Source: Linderina pennispora (taxonomy: Eukaryota > Kickxellomycota > Kickxellomycetes > Kickxellales > Kickxellaceae). From it: a stretch of 64,000 nt of DNA. The position numbers and the translations under genes were made by a program. Below, one piece after another: positions 22,272-32,188 of this stretch (positions within the stretch are counted from its first letter, which is position 1; each line of letters starts with the position of its first letter). Below the pieces are notes generated by a model that saw only the letters and a program-made list of their open reading frames with translations, ran no database searches and had not been told where the DNA came from. The stretch is taken from the NCBI RefSeq assembly GCF_002104995.1, contig NW_024468255.1, positions 868,001 to 932,000 on the forward strand, given 5' to 3'.

Positions 22272-22280
22272 TATATAAAG
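22272..22280 (+). promoter_or_regulatory. TATA box of the secreted repeat-protein gene
   Basis: TATATAAAG lies 130 bp upstream of the ATG at 22411, followed by a C/A-rich leader (CAACAACAACATCACC at about 22311), a pattern typical of a strongly expressed fungal gene. Confidence 0.65.
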
Positions 22281-22410
22281 CCAGCCCACCATGACTGCTT
22301 CATCCTGCTTCAACAACAACATCACCACCTCAAGCTTCACACAAGCAACCTCATTCAAGTATCGCATTCACTTTCTGCACTTGCATCTTCAAAAAAAGGC
22401 AACTCTGACA

Positions 22411-23562
22411 ATGCGCATCTCTATTGCTACCATCTTCGCTGTTCTCGCTGCTACTGCCGCTGCCAACCAGGCTGGTCCTGCTGACAACGACATCTCGACT
22501 CCTTTCAACGACCATGCTGCTGGTATCATCGAGCCTGTCATCGAGACTACTGACGACTTTGACGACTTTGAGGAGGATGGCAACCAGCGCGGCTTTGGAG
22601 GGTTTGGCAGGGGTCTTGGCAAGTTCGGTGGAGAGGTTGGCTCCGATATTTTTGGAGACCTCCTTAGCTCATTGCTGCAGGGTGGCTTCAACCAGCGCGG
22701 TGGTCGCGGTCGCGGCAGCGGTCGTGGAAAGGACTTCCTGAGCGATCTCGGTGTTGAGCTGATTGGTACTGGTGTCGGTGCTGGCCTTGATGCTGCCATC
22801 TACAACCAGCGCGGCGGACGTGGTCGTGGTAGCGGCCGTGGAAAGGACTTCCTCAGCGACCTCGGTGTCGAGCTGATTGGCACTGGCGTCGGTGCTGGTC
22901 TGGATGCCGCCATCTACAACCAGCGTGGTGGTCGTGGTCGCGGCAGCGGTCGTGGCAAGGACTTCCTCAGCGACCTTGGTGTCGAGCTGATTGGTACTGG
23001 TGTTGGTGCTGGTCTTGATGCTGCCATCTACAACCAGCGTGGTGGTCGTGGTCGTGGTCGCGGCAGCGGTCGTGGAAAGGATTTTCTGAGCGACCTTGGT
23101 GTCGATCTGATTGGTACTGGTGTCGGTGCTGGACTTGATGCTGCCATTTACAACCAGCGTGGTGGTCGTGGTCGCGGCAGCGGTCACGGCAAGGATTTCC
23201 TCAGCGACCTGGGTGTTGAGCTGATTGGCACTGGTGTTGGTGCTGGTCTGGATGCTGCCATCTACAACCAGCGTGGTGGTCGTGGTCGCGGCAGCGGTCG
23301 TGGCAAGGACTTCCTCAGCGACCTTGGTGTCGAGCTGATTGGCACTGGTGTTGGTGCTGGTCTGGATGCTGCCATCTACAACAACCAGCGCAGCTTCGAG
23401 TATGACGACGCGGACTTTGAGGAGGATGACAACCAGCGCAGCCGCAAGGGTGGTCGCCGCCCTCATCTCAGCGACCGCACCAAGGACTTTCTGGGTGATC
23501 TGGGTGTCGAGGTTATTGGCACCGGTGTCGGCGCTGGCCTTGATGCTGCCATCTACAATTAG
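22411..23562 (+). CDS. Secreted Arg/Gly-rich tandem-repeat protein, unknown function
   Basis: A 383-residue protein. Residues 1-18 (MRISIATIFAVLAATAAA) form a clear signal peptide. An acidic stretch follows (TTDDFDDFEEDGNQR), then a Gly/Phe-rich segment and a diverged first unit (SDIFGDLLSSLLQGG). Residues 94-323 are six tandem units of 38 residues (one of 40). Each has a basic half NQRGGRGRGSGRGK and an amphipathic half KDFLSDLGVELIGTGVGAG ending in LDAAIY. The tail repeats the acidic FEYDDADFEEDDNQR motif and ends with one more DFLGDLGVEVIGTGVGAG module. There is no Cys and no membrane segment after the signal. Upstream ATG 22291 would bury the signal peptide, so I reject it. I recognise no family. 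Processing into peptides, wall binding or antimicrobial action are all only hypotheses. Confidence 0.85.
   Translation: MRISIATIFAVLAATAAANQAGPADNDISTPFNDHAAGIIEPVIETTDDFDDFEEDGNQRGFGGFGRGLGKFGGEVGSDIFGDLLSSLLQGGFNQRGGRGRGSGRGKDFLSDLGVELIGTGVGAGLDAAIYNQRGGRGRGSGRGKDFLSDLGVELIGTGVGAGLDAAIYNQRGGRGRGSGRGKDFLSDLGVELIGTGVGAGLDAAIYNQRGGRGRGRGSGRGKDFLSDLGVDLIGTGVGAGLDAAIYNQRGGRGRGSGHGKDFLSDLGVELIGTGVGAGLDAAIYNQRGGRGRGSGRGKDFLSDLGVELIGTGVGAGLDAAIYNNQRSFEYDDADFEEDDNQRSRKGGRRPHLSDRTKDFLGDLGVEVIGTGVGAGLDAAIYN
22690..23379 (+). repeat. Six tandem 114-bp units (one 120 bp) inside the secreted protein gene
   Basis: Units start at 22690, 22804, 22918, 23032 (120 bp, one extra Arg-Gly), 23152 and 23266. Differences between units are nearly all synonymous third-base changes (for example GGT/GGC and CTT/CTG/CTC); the only residue changes seen are one Glu to Asp and one Arg to His. 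This suggests selection on the unit's protein sequence. Confidence 0.95.
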
Positions 23563-26500
23563 AGTGGCTGCTATTTTAAGGATAGTAGGGCATGGGACTA
23601 TGGAGATTGAGTCTGTCTGGCTAAAGATGACTACTAAGCATTATCTTGTGCAAACCTCACAGAAAATTTGTAAAATACATTTGCCCGTTTGCCAACATAT
23701 GATCTGTTCGCAACTCCAAAGTGGATATCAAATTAATCAGTGGAGAAGTAGTATTAGTACAGCTCATGGAATACTCGTCCCATTCAAGTCGCTTGTACAA
23801 GTTATGTGATGACTGTTTATTTAACTTTTCTCCATAGCACAAGGAACATTGCGACCCCTCCAAGAGTATACCAGTTAAACAGGCGTGCTGTTATTTCTAT
23901 AAGAGTTTTAATGTGCATCTAGCATCTTAATAACAGTCGATATAATGTCTATAACACTTCTCTCCATACGCCGTTCTCATCAGAACTTCTATCAAGTAGC
24001 TCACCAATACTGTGGTTTTTCATGTACAATGTGCCTGGGAAACAGCCCCTTGCAACTGCCCTAATACGTTTACTTTCTGAAGTACCTTTCCACGACGTAT
24101 ATTGGAGCGTATGAAGTACAAAATATGAAGAAGGAAAGGAAAAACCCTTGGGTAAAGGGGCGGGCGCCCGCATGTGTATGGCGTCTGTCGCTCGAAATAG
24201 TAAAAGGAGCTATCGTAGCCTAGGGGTTCAACCCATGAGTTCCTGAGACCCTGTGATCGGCCAACTTGGGGTAAAATCGAGTATCGGAATTGCAGCTCCC
24301 AAGCAGAGACGTGCTCATGATAGCAGCTTTCGGTACCAGCCCGCCTAGTCAGCTGGCTAGTAGCTCGCAGATAATATATGAAAACTGGAGCAATCAGAAA
24401 ATACGTATGCCAGCCTGACAATGTGGGTAAGTCATTCGAGTGCTGTGAAGCATCGAGCTTATGAGCAGTGTTCCAGCCGAGGCATATAATGTGATAGGCT
24501 TTGAATACATACAAAAAAGACCACCCGTACACACGTCACTGTCTCCCTTTCGTTTCTGTAGTTTTCACGTCTACTACTTTCTCACAAAATACTAGAACTC
24601 TTATGATACTCCAAAACACGAAACGATGGCTCACGGAGGCATTTGGTACTACGTCTGTGTTAAAATCTCAGGATCTGACTACTGTGAACTATATAGCTTT
24701 TCCATCCTGCGAATTCCTTTCACTTATTTACTATTTCCTTTTTGGCTGTGCCACTTGAGCGACGGTATAAAACCATACGCTCATCTTCGCTTTTTCTTTT
24801 TTATTTTTCATTCAGCTTTCTACACATCAATATAACTCTGGACTCTGCTGCCTTCTGCTGTTATAAGCTCACGGCGCTGGTACGCCTTTGGACCAATACA
24901 TCGTGGTTCAAAGACTCTTTCGAAAACCACAATCCTTGAATATATGTGGTGCCAGGTGCCTTTCTTCTGTCAGCACTCATCATAGCCCACAAAATATACT
25001 TAAATAATACGGTGCGTGCCTAAATCGACCTTGGTCAAATGTCAGGGAAGAGGAAACTAGGTAGCGTGTTCTCCTAGTAATGATTATAAATGTGCTGATA
25101 AAACCAAAAGTAAGCGTTCACTAAAATATATTGGAAAAACCAGGAGGAATCCCTGCTGCTAGGAGCCAGCCAGGGGTATTTAAGCAAGCGCCGAGTGCGC
25201 ATACTGAGCCCTCATCTAAGCCGCATACGGTCCTGGATAAGGCTGCGCCACTCTCAGTGAGTAATCCGCCTTGGGTGAGTCGGAACCACCCTGGCGGCAT
25301 GACATATACATATCAATTTGAATGTGTTTTCGTCATCCACCTCTTTCCTCTTATTTAGCTTTGCCGCTATCTATCGCCCTCTATCTTGTGCCTTGTGCTC
25401 TAGACCTTCAACATCAAATGGCAGAGATGCCTTTCTGTTGACAGTCTGATAGTAAATAGTGGAACTCGCTAGATGCCCGCTTCGAGCTCAACACATGTAA
25501 TTCCCCCAACCCAGACACCTGCCAGTTTCCTTCTCTAGCCACTACGCTAGTCGCCTTGTCCCCACTAGGTGCCAGCTCGACCACAAGGCCTCTGCTAGAG
25601 CCAGTTCGCAGGAAGGTGCATCAGATCCACTGGAGGTGGCATTACACTCTCGGGTAGGAGCGCGTTGTGGGTACAGACAGGTGGAGCAAATGCAGACTGA
25701 CCTCTAGAAGTACAAGGCGGCGCAGAGCAACTAGCTTAGCCATTTTTATCACAAGTATTTGTGCTCACTTTCGCAGTTTTAGTGGAGCGCTCTATGCCTG
25801 GTTTCAACGTCTAATTTTACACGAACTTAAGCCAGTCCTGGAATCGGGTACTCCTGTTAAACGGAGACAGATCTACTGTCCAACCATCCCTGCTCCGCTC
25901 CGTTTCGTTTAAGCCTCTCAAGTTGGCATTATCGTGTACTTCGAAGGTAGATCGTTGTGTCAGACTCAAGCGGAGGTACTCAATTGCATTTGTATACTAC
26001 ACAAATAGCAAACATGACGCAGATACGAGTGAGATGTTCGGTAGCTGCATTGCGGATGGATAAATGGCACTGACTACCAGTGTTTCACGTGTGAAATATC
26101 GTTGCAAGGCGACTACATATGGCAGCCCAACTGTACTGGAAGACAGGGTGTTGCCAGCAGCATGCACATGGACAAAGGGGAAGCGATCTTTGTATGGAGG
26201 CATCTGTGATGTCTGACAGGCTTTTGGCACTCTATTGTGGCCAGACTAGATAGGTGTGAAACATGTAACCATCTGCAACCACAATTGAAGGTAGTGTGCT
26301 TGTTTATACCTTGCACTTCTGTTGGTTACTGGCTGGTATGGCGGCCGTTGTTCGGTGGTTACGGGCAGATCGGTCTGGCAATTTAGCTGATCCGAAATGG
26401 GGTGCCAATCCTGCATGCACGCTGGGTACTTTGCTTACGCATGTTCATAAGGCAAATTAATTTATAAAATAAACCCACAAATATTGCAAGACCGCTAGAA

Positions 26501-27021
26501 GAGCTACATGGCCTTATTCAATAGATGCTCATAGATAAATATCCTAAGAGTGTTGCGCAGTCGGTGATGACCACCATGGTGACGCCATGGAGGTTATCAG
26601 GCCGATCGACAATGAGAGCAGCTCTTGCGCTGAGCCAATGGAGATATCCGGTGGAGACCTGTGACCACTACAATAACAACTCGTCACCCTGGTTTCACCG
26701 ATGAGGTCAGATGCCGCACAAGATCAAAAAGGAGTTTAGGGAGCAAGCCACCCAAACTCGTGTTGAAGCTTAAGAGTTTCTAGCGGACGGTCGGACACTT
26801 TTTGGACTATAGAATCTTATATAAAGGTAAAGATAAAGATTACAGCTGCAGCTCTGATGGTAGAGCAAGACTACCATCCCTAGCCTCTTATCTTGTTAGC
26901 AAGCAAGTGTGATCTTGCGCACCATTAATTCTCGAGCAAACGCATGTAGTATGAAGCCGTATAAGCTCGCATGGTTAAGAAGGGGAAATAAATGTCATGC
27001 AGACAGCCTCCAGCTAGGATT
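23563..27021. other. 3.5-kb gene desert with a promoter-like repeat copy and gene relics
   Basis: No gene can be supported. It contains one copy of the TATA-bearing repeat (24663-24866), a block near 24052-24078 shared with 21571-21597, and a minus-strand reading at 25997-26316 with weak LRR-like composition (VSHLSSLATIECQK). A possible tRNA-like D-arm occurs at 26851-26866 but has no matching T-arm. Base composition is lower in GC than in the flanking genes. Confidence 0.5.
24663..24866 (+). repeat. Dispersed promoter-like repeat, copy A
   Basis: Shares with copies B (56123-56397, inverted) and C (63679-63969) the ordered blocks GATCTGACTACTGTGAACTA, ATAGCTTTT, GGCTGTGCCACTTGAG, a TATA box (TATAAAA at 24766-24772) and AGCTTT...ACACATCAATATAA. 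No ORF follows it. It is the most diverged copy after the TATA box. Confidence 0.75.
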
Positions 27022-29849
27022 CTACAATCTGCCAGGATTGCTTGAGGCTGCCAGCCACGCCAGTGCCTCGACAGCCTGCTCCGAAGTATTGACGTGCCAC
27101 GATGCGGCCGTCTTCTTCTCGGCTGGGCCAACAGTGATGGTGAAGTAGTATGGCGGTGTATCGATGAACGCCGAGGGCTCGTTATCATCATCATCCTTGG
27201 TGCCATTGGTAGCAGCAACATCCTGGCGGTCGCCGTTTGCATGCTTTGCAATATCGCGGCGAGCATGGCGCAGGGCTCTGAACATATCTTCGTCGGTCTT
27301 GTCATCACCAGCACAAGCAACAAACTCCCACTGGTCGGGGTCGTTGCCGAGCAGACGCTTGACGATCTCGCCCTTGTTTACTGAAATGGGGCGCACTTCC
27401 AGGCACTTCTTGCCGACCAAGATCTCGACAGGAAGCTTCGACACGACGGCGTTCTCAAGGTGGTTCATGCATTCCTTGCACTGGAATTCGCCGTACTCGG
27501 GATCAGCATTGCGGTAGTGCCAGGTGATGGATGTCTCCTTGGCTTCGATGGTTGATCCGGCTGTACGCTCCTTGAAGAAGGTGAAAATCGACAGGACGTC
27601 ATCCTTCCAGCTCATATCCATGGTGGCCAGCAGGTTGACCCACTCGGTGTCTGGATAACGAATAAACGAGCCGTGCTCGCCACTGAGCCCGAGACCCGGG
27701 ATTTCACCGAGGTGCAGGTCAAGGAACTGGCGGTCACGGCCAGAGATAACCCACACCGAGTTCTGCGGGTCAGCGCACAGGCGGCGCATAGCCTTGAGCA
27801 TGTCGGCGGGCGGCAGGGCTTCGGCGGGGATGTTGGTGATCGGCGTCAAGGTGCCGTCGTAATCGAACATGAGCAGGCGCTTCTTGGAATCGGAGAAGCA
27901 CTTTGTGAACAGAGGCATATCCAGGTATGGGGTCGCGCTGCTGTTCTGGCCGGCCAGCACTAGGGCGCGCAGATCCTGGATGAATGAAGTAGCCCAGTGC
28001 TGTGCATCATGGCTGATGACATGGCGGTACATCTGGTCGAACCGCACCTTCTTCTCATCGGGTGACATGCACAGCGCCGAATTGATCGCATTCGCAACGT
28101 CGCGGTAGTCCCACGGATTGATCTGGATGGCGCCGCTTACTGAGCCCGCAGTGCCGGTGAACTCGCTGAGAATCAGCGGGTTGTGCTTGGTCTTCTGGCA
28201 CACAACATACTCGAGGGAGCCAGTGTTCATGCCGTCGCGGATAGCCGTGATGAAGCAGAGGTCGGCAATGTTGAGCAGCGCCATGTACTCGTCGGTTTCG
28301 AGGAACGAGTGGTGGTAAAGGACGGGCATGAACTCGAGCGAGCCGTAGTTGCTGTTGATAGATGTGACCAGCTCCGAAATCTTGGCCTCAAGCCGTGGCT
28401 GACGGCGCTGGCCGGGCTGGGTGACCTGGATCAGCACAACCTTGCCCTGCCACTCGGGGTGTGTCTCCAGAAACAGCTCGAAGGACTCGAGCTTCTGCGT
28501 GATACCGGCGACCTCATCCAGCTTGTCTCGGCCGATGATGATTAGCTTGTTGGTGTATGTCTCGCGCAGGCTCTTCATCTTGGCCAGGACATTGGGCTGC
28601 GAGGCTCTTTCCTGCACGGCCTTGACGTCGATGCCGATGGGAAACACGCCGATGGAGACCATGCTGCCGTTGTAGTCGACGCCGGTCGGAGTCGATTCAA
28701 GACCGAGCACACGTGTGCACGAGCTCAGGAAATGGCGGGCATACGAGTAGGTCTGGAATCCGATGCTGGTGGCGCCCAGCATGCCGTTGAGAATCTCCTT
28801 GCGCTGCGGCAGCGACCGGAACAGCTCTGAGCTGGGGAACGGTGAGTGCAGGAACAGGCCGATTGGCGCCGTGGGGTATATCTCGCGCAGCATGAGCGGC
28901 AGAAGCAGCAGGTGGTAGTCATGGGCCCACACTATTCGGCGTATAAGAAAAAGGTGTATGTGAGTGGGAAAATAAAAACGTGATGCGATAAGGCATGTCT
29001 GCGATTATGCATGCAAGGTTGCATGCTGGAAATGAAACGCCCGGCTCCCTCAAAGGGACTGTGGAGGGGCAGAATGGCCAGGGTCGCTGAGGCTTGCGTC
29101 TCCTGCTGTATGGCTCGGTGGCGGCGTCAGCTGCAGTCTGTGTGCAGCGTGGTTCGGAGACAAAGAAGCCAGACACTGCGCACGGCAGGGACGCCGCCCC
29201 ATCCTCGCAAGCGAATAATGTGTGCATTGATTCTAGACTCTGGGTACTTACCGATATCGCCGTCGGCATAAACAGAGCTGACGGCGTTGGCAAAGAGCTC
29301 GTTGACCTTCTGGTAGCTCATCCACCACGCGGGCTCCGGGGCTTGGGCGTCATTCCACGCCATATAGTGCAGCAGCGGCCACAGAATCTGCTTCGAGAAG
29401 CCCTCGTAGTGGTTGTACGCCAGCTCCTCATCAATGAAGACCGGCACAGCGTCAACCTCCAGCAGCGTCTTGCACATGCTGCGCTTGCTCTCCTCGCTCA
29501 GCCCATCGCACGAGTGCTCGCTGCCCTTGGCATCCATGTAGCTGCCGACCCAGCCGACCTTGGTGCAGTCCATGTTGGGCTGCTCGCCAAGCGAGCGGAT
29601 CCCCGCATACATGGCCGTGTGTCCGCCGCGCCGCGTCACCGTCCACTCATAGGGCTCCTGCGGGGTGGACTCGGAGACCTGCACGGAGAACGGCAGAAAA
29701 TGCGTTGCGGCGATGATGCGCACATGGCGCTTGAGCTGTTCGCGCTTGGTGCGTGTGCGCGTCATGGCGCCGTCGAACGAGTTGGCTCGGGAGAGCGAGA
29801 CCAGTTCAAGTGTGCGGTCGGCAGAGTCGTCGAATTTAGGCTGAACCAT
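27022..29849 (-). CDS. TPS2: Trehalose-6-phosphate phosphatase with N-terminal synthase-like domain (Tps2 type)
   Basis: This makes trehalose by dephosphorylating trehalose-6-phosphate; in yeast it acts in the TPS complex with Tps1. Two exons (29849-29252 and 28931-27022) give 835 residues. The GT20 part includes VGWVGS, VWAHDYHLLLLPLMLR, GVFPIGIDV, IIGRDKLDEV and RDGMNTGSLEYV. The phosphatase part starts at about residue 550 with the HAD motif FDYDGTLTPI (two Asp), then VISGRDRQF, GLSGEHGSF and CAGDDKTDEDMFRAL. Many catalytic-type residues of the GT20 half are retained (HDYH, RDK), so loss of synthase activity cannot be assumed. Yeast Tps2 is 896 aa. A minus-strand TATA box lies at 30018-30025. 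No frame breaks were found. Confidence 0.93.
28932..29251 (-). other. Intron in TPS2 (320 nt)
   Basis: The donor GTAAGTACC begins at 29251 and the acceptor CGAATAG ends at 28932. Joining G and TG makes a Val codon and restores DIVWAHDYH, the conserved GT20 block. It is about four times longer than the other introns in the window. Confidence 0.9.
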
Positions 29850-30529
29850 TTAAGCACTTGTAACCAGAAGCCGGGTAATAGCGACGACAAAAATATACGA
29901 AGATAGTAGGGAGAAAAAAGATGATACACTAGGAAGGGGGCTGAAGAAAGACCAGGGAGGCGCTGCAGAAAAAAATGAGTTGAGGAGGGGGAGCAAGGGC
30001 CAGGTCCGTCACCATCCCTTATATATGCGCCCTTTTCGGCTAGGCGCAGTGTGCGGTGGCGGGCTGATATGGCGCGACTGGGGTTGAACGTGGGGCTAAA
30101 GACAGGCTGAACTGGCAGCAGAGGGAGAGGTGCCAGCAAGGAGTGCTCCGCTCCGATCGATGAGAGGTGATGATGTCGACAGATAAAAGAGGCCACTTCT
30201 TATCGGCCAGCCATCGTCTCCTATCGATGGAGGAAAATGTGCCGTGACATCCAGAATCCGAGAACTGCAAGCTTTGGGGGATGCAGAGATAGCAGCAGCG
30301 GCAGCAGCAGTGGCAGCAGCAGCAGCAGCAGAGTGGAGTGAGGTGGGCACAAGCCAGCCGGTTCTGGCCAATTGCCTCAATGGGCGTTGCGGGGTCCCTA
30401 TCTAGAATTGGCGCGCAACAGTGCATGTTGACGTAGTCTGTGCGCTCCAGCCAGGGATGTATTTGGGGCATTATCTTTCAGCAATCAATTGTCGCTGATG
30501 ATGCGAGATATATTCAGCAGCAGCATGTG
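29850..30529. promoter_or_regulatory. TPS2 upstream region with TATA box and CAG tract
   Basis: The minus-strand TATATAAG box at 30018-30025 lies about 170 bp upstream of the TPS2 ATG. An AGGGGG sequence near 29987 could be a stress-response element core, which would suit a trehalose gene, but one copy is weak evidence. An imperfect CAG/CAGCAG tract runs at about 30293-30332. No gene is seen in the rest. Confidence 0.5.
30293..30332. repeat. Imperfect CAG microsatellite
   Basis: GCAGCAGCGGCAGCAGCAG followed by further GCAGCAG units. It is noncoding in this position, between TPS2 and VPS60. Confidence 0.8.
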
Positions 30530-31195
30530 TTACATTCGAAGGGCTGGTTCGGCCCGGGTGTGCTCGGGCCTATCTGGCAGCTGTGCACCACCGTCGGGGG
30601 CTTCGGGCAGCAGCTCTGGTAGTGGTTCCTCGGCGTTATTCAAATACGACGGCACGTCCTCAGTAAAATCCAAATCGTCGCCCAGCGCATCCAGCTCTGC
30701 CTCCAGATCCTGCTCATCGACGTCCTCGGGCAGATTGTAGCTGCGGCCCATCAGCTCCTGCACCTCGTTTGCCTGTTCCAGCAGCTCGGCCATCTCGTCC
30801 TGCATATCGTATATCTTGTCGATGTCGACGTTCTTGTACTGTTTCTTCATGGCCTTGCTCGCGTCCTGCATGGCCTGCATCGTCGACAGAGTGTTTTTGA
30901 CGTTCTCAGTGGCAAACACAGCGGACTCCATGTTGAACGACTGCTGCATCAGCTGGTCCCGCTGGCTCTCGTACATCTTTTTCTGCTGCAGGACGCGGAG
31001 GGCGCGCTGCTTGACCGAGTTTTTGCCCGGGCCGTCGCGCATTTTCTGCATTTGGTCGCGATACCGGGCTAATTCACCGTCGAGTTTGCGAATTTTCACT
31101 TCAACAGCGCTCACGCGCGCGTCTGTGGAGGAAATTGCGTCGTCGAGTGTCGGCTTAGGAGCCTTGGGCTTGCTGGTGCCGAAAATTCTGTTCAT
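30530..31195 (-). CDS. VPS60: ESCRT-III-related protein Vps60/CHMP5
   Basis: A 221-residue Snf7-fold protein that binds Vta1/LIP5 and stimulates the Vps4 ATPase at multivesicular bodies. MNRIFGTSKPKAPKPTLDDAI is the CHMP5 opening. It continues with KIRKLDGELARYRDQMQKMRDGPGKNSVKQRALRVLQQKKMYE, NMESAVFATENVKNTLSTMQ and a C-terminal acidic autoinhibitory region with the MIM-like LEAELDALGDDL. Length equals human CHMP5 (219 aa). The frame is intact and no intron is seen. Confidence 0.95.
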   Translation of the reverse strand: MNRIFGTSKPKAPKPTLDDAISSTDARVSAVEVKIRKLDGELARYRDQMQKMRDGPGKNSVKQRALRVLQQKKMYESQRDQLMQQSFNMESAVFATENVKNTLSTMQAMQDASKAMKKQYKNVDIDKIYDMQDEMAELLEQANEVQELMGRSYNLPEDVDEQDLEAELDALGDDLDFTEDVPSYLNNAEEPLPELLPEAPDGGAQLPDRPEHTRAEPALRM

Positions 31196-31450
31196 TGTAG
31201 GGGGAAATGGGAAATAATATTAGTTGGAAATTGCAGTGGCAGAGAAGGAAAAAGCCTCTGGAGAGTTCTGCTGTCTTGGCAGCTGTGATGACGCCGGCAC
31301 CAACGGCATCCGAAATGATGAACCATATGGCTCGTCAGCTGGGCTCAAGCTTAAGAATGACTGGGGGCGACATGAGCGATAGCGTCCACGCATCCATCCC
31401 TCGCATATTTACTTCTTGGCGCAAACTAACAGATACTCGCTTAATGCAGA

Positions 31451-32176
31451 ATGGCTGACAGCGTATTTGCGAGCTGGTCGGCCAGGTTCTTGAGCCATCC
31501 AATTGGGCATTTGCCGCGCACACTACACATTACATTTACAGCCGACACAGACGCCAAGATAATTGCGGACGGCTTTGCACTCGCCAAGAACACGTATCTG
31601 CCAGCCAAGCAGCACAGCAGCGCCCAGCACACGCTACTAAACGCGCTCAAAGCAGGACACAATCTGCCGGTGCGCGAGGAGATGCAGGCGGCAGAGATTA
31701 TCCGCAAGTGGCCTGACCTGCTTGACCGCGTCCCATTGCAGGACGACGATGTCGCCATGTACATGGAGGCTTGTCCTGGGCTGCTCCAGAAGATGGTGCT
31801 AGTTTTGCCGGATCAGGAACGGGCCAACCAGATCATCCAGACGCTGATTCCGCAGCAGATGAACCCGGTGCAGCATGCGTCGAGCGCCGAGCTGATTCTG
31901 GGCAGAGCCAGCGACATTTCGCCAGAAACGCTGTTCAAGTATCTGGGCGCGGTGGAGGCAACGTGCCGGGTGCAGACTGCGTCGTCTAGCAAGGAATTCA
32001 GCGTGCGGTTGGCAGCCAAAGTGCTGAACAAGGTGCTTGACGCACACCATGACTATGCAGTGATCATGTCGGTCGAGCTGAACTCACTCTGCCTCACATA
32101 TCCGTGGGTCAAAGATGCCGCCGACCTGTTTGTGCGAGTGCGCAAGATCCAGAACGATCTCGAAAAGGGTGGATAA
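31451..32176 (+). CDS. CNOT11: CNOT11-like (DUF2363) CCR4-NOT subunit
   Basis: A 241-residue all-helical protein. Its C-terminal half aligns by eye with the C-terminal domain of animal CNOT11: PETLFKYLGAVEATCR against PEFIHLYISNCISTCE, then VRLAAKVLNKVLD, and SVELNSLCLTYPWVKDAADLFVRVRK against [24 protein letters not shown]. In animals CNOT11 with CNOT10 docks on the CNOT1 N-terminus in the main mRNA deadenylase. The N-terminal half is much shorter than in animals and only partly recognisable. It is convergent with COQ8, with stop codons 12 bp apart. This is a moderate-confidence call based on remembered sequence. Confidence 0.6.
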   Translation: MADSVFASWSARFLSHPIGHLPRTLHITFTADTDAKIIADGFALAKNTYLPAKQHSSAQHTLLNALKAGHNLPVREEMQAAEIIRKWPDLLDRVPLQDDDVAMYMEACPGLLQKMVLVLPDQERANQIIQTLIPQQMNPVQHASSAELILGRASDISPETLFKYLGAVEATCRVQTASSSKEFSVRLAAKVLNKVLDAHHDYAVIMSVELNSLCLTYPWVKDAADLFVRVRKIQNDLEKGG

Positions 32177-32188
32177 GTGTTTCTATCA

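Noticed and set aside
22690-23379. CRISPR-like array
   Set aside because: Units are contiguous 114-bp coding repeats without unique spacers, in a eukaryotic gene behind a signal peptide.
24205-24300. Pol III A-box-like TAGCCTAGGGG with overlapping GGTTCAACCC
   Set aside because: The two boxes overlap instead of being separated, so they cannot form a tRNA promoter.
24020-24532. 170-codon minus-strand frame in the desert
   Set aside because: No codon bias, conserved motif or promoter; it overlaps a block shared with another desert and reads as chance.
26851-26866. tRNA-like D-arm (GCTC, TGATGGTA loop, GAGC)
   Set aside because: No pairing anticodon stem, T-arm or acceptor stem could be built around it.
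29094-29906. 270-codon plus-strand frame antisense to TPS2
   Set aside because: It is the shadow of a GC-rich, well-conserved gene on the other strand and crosses the TPS2 intron donor.
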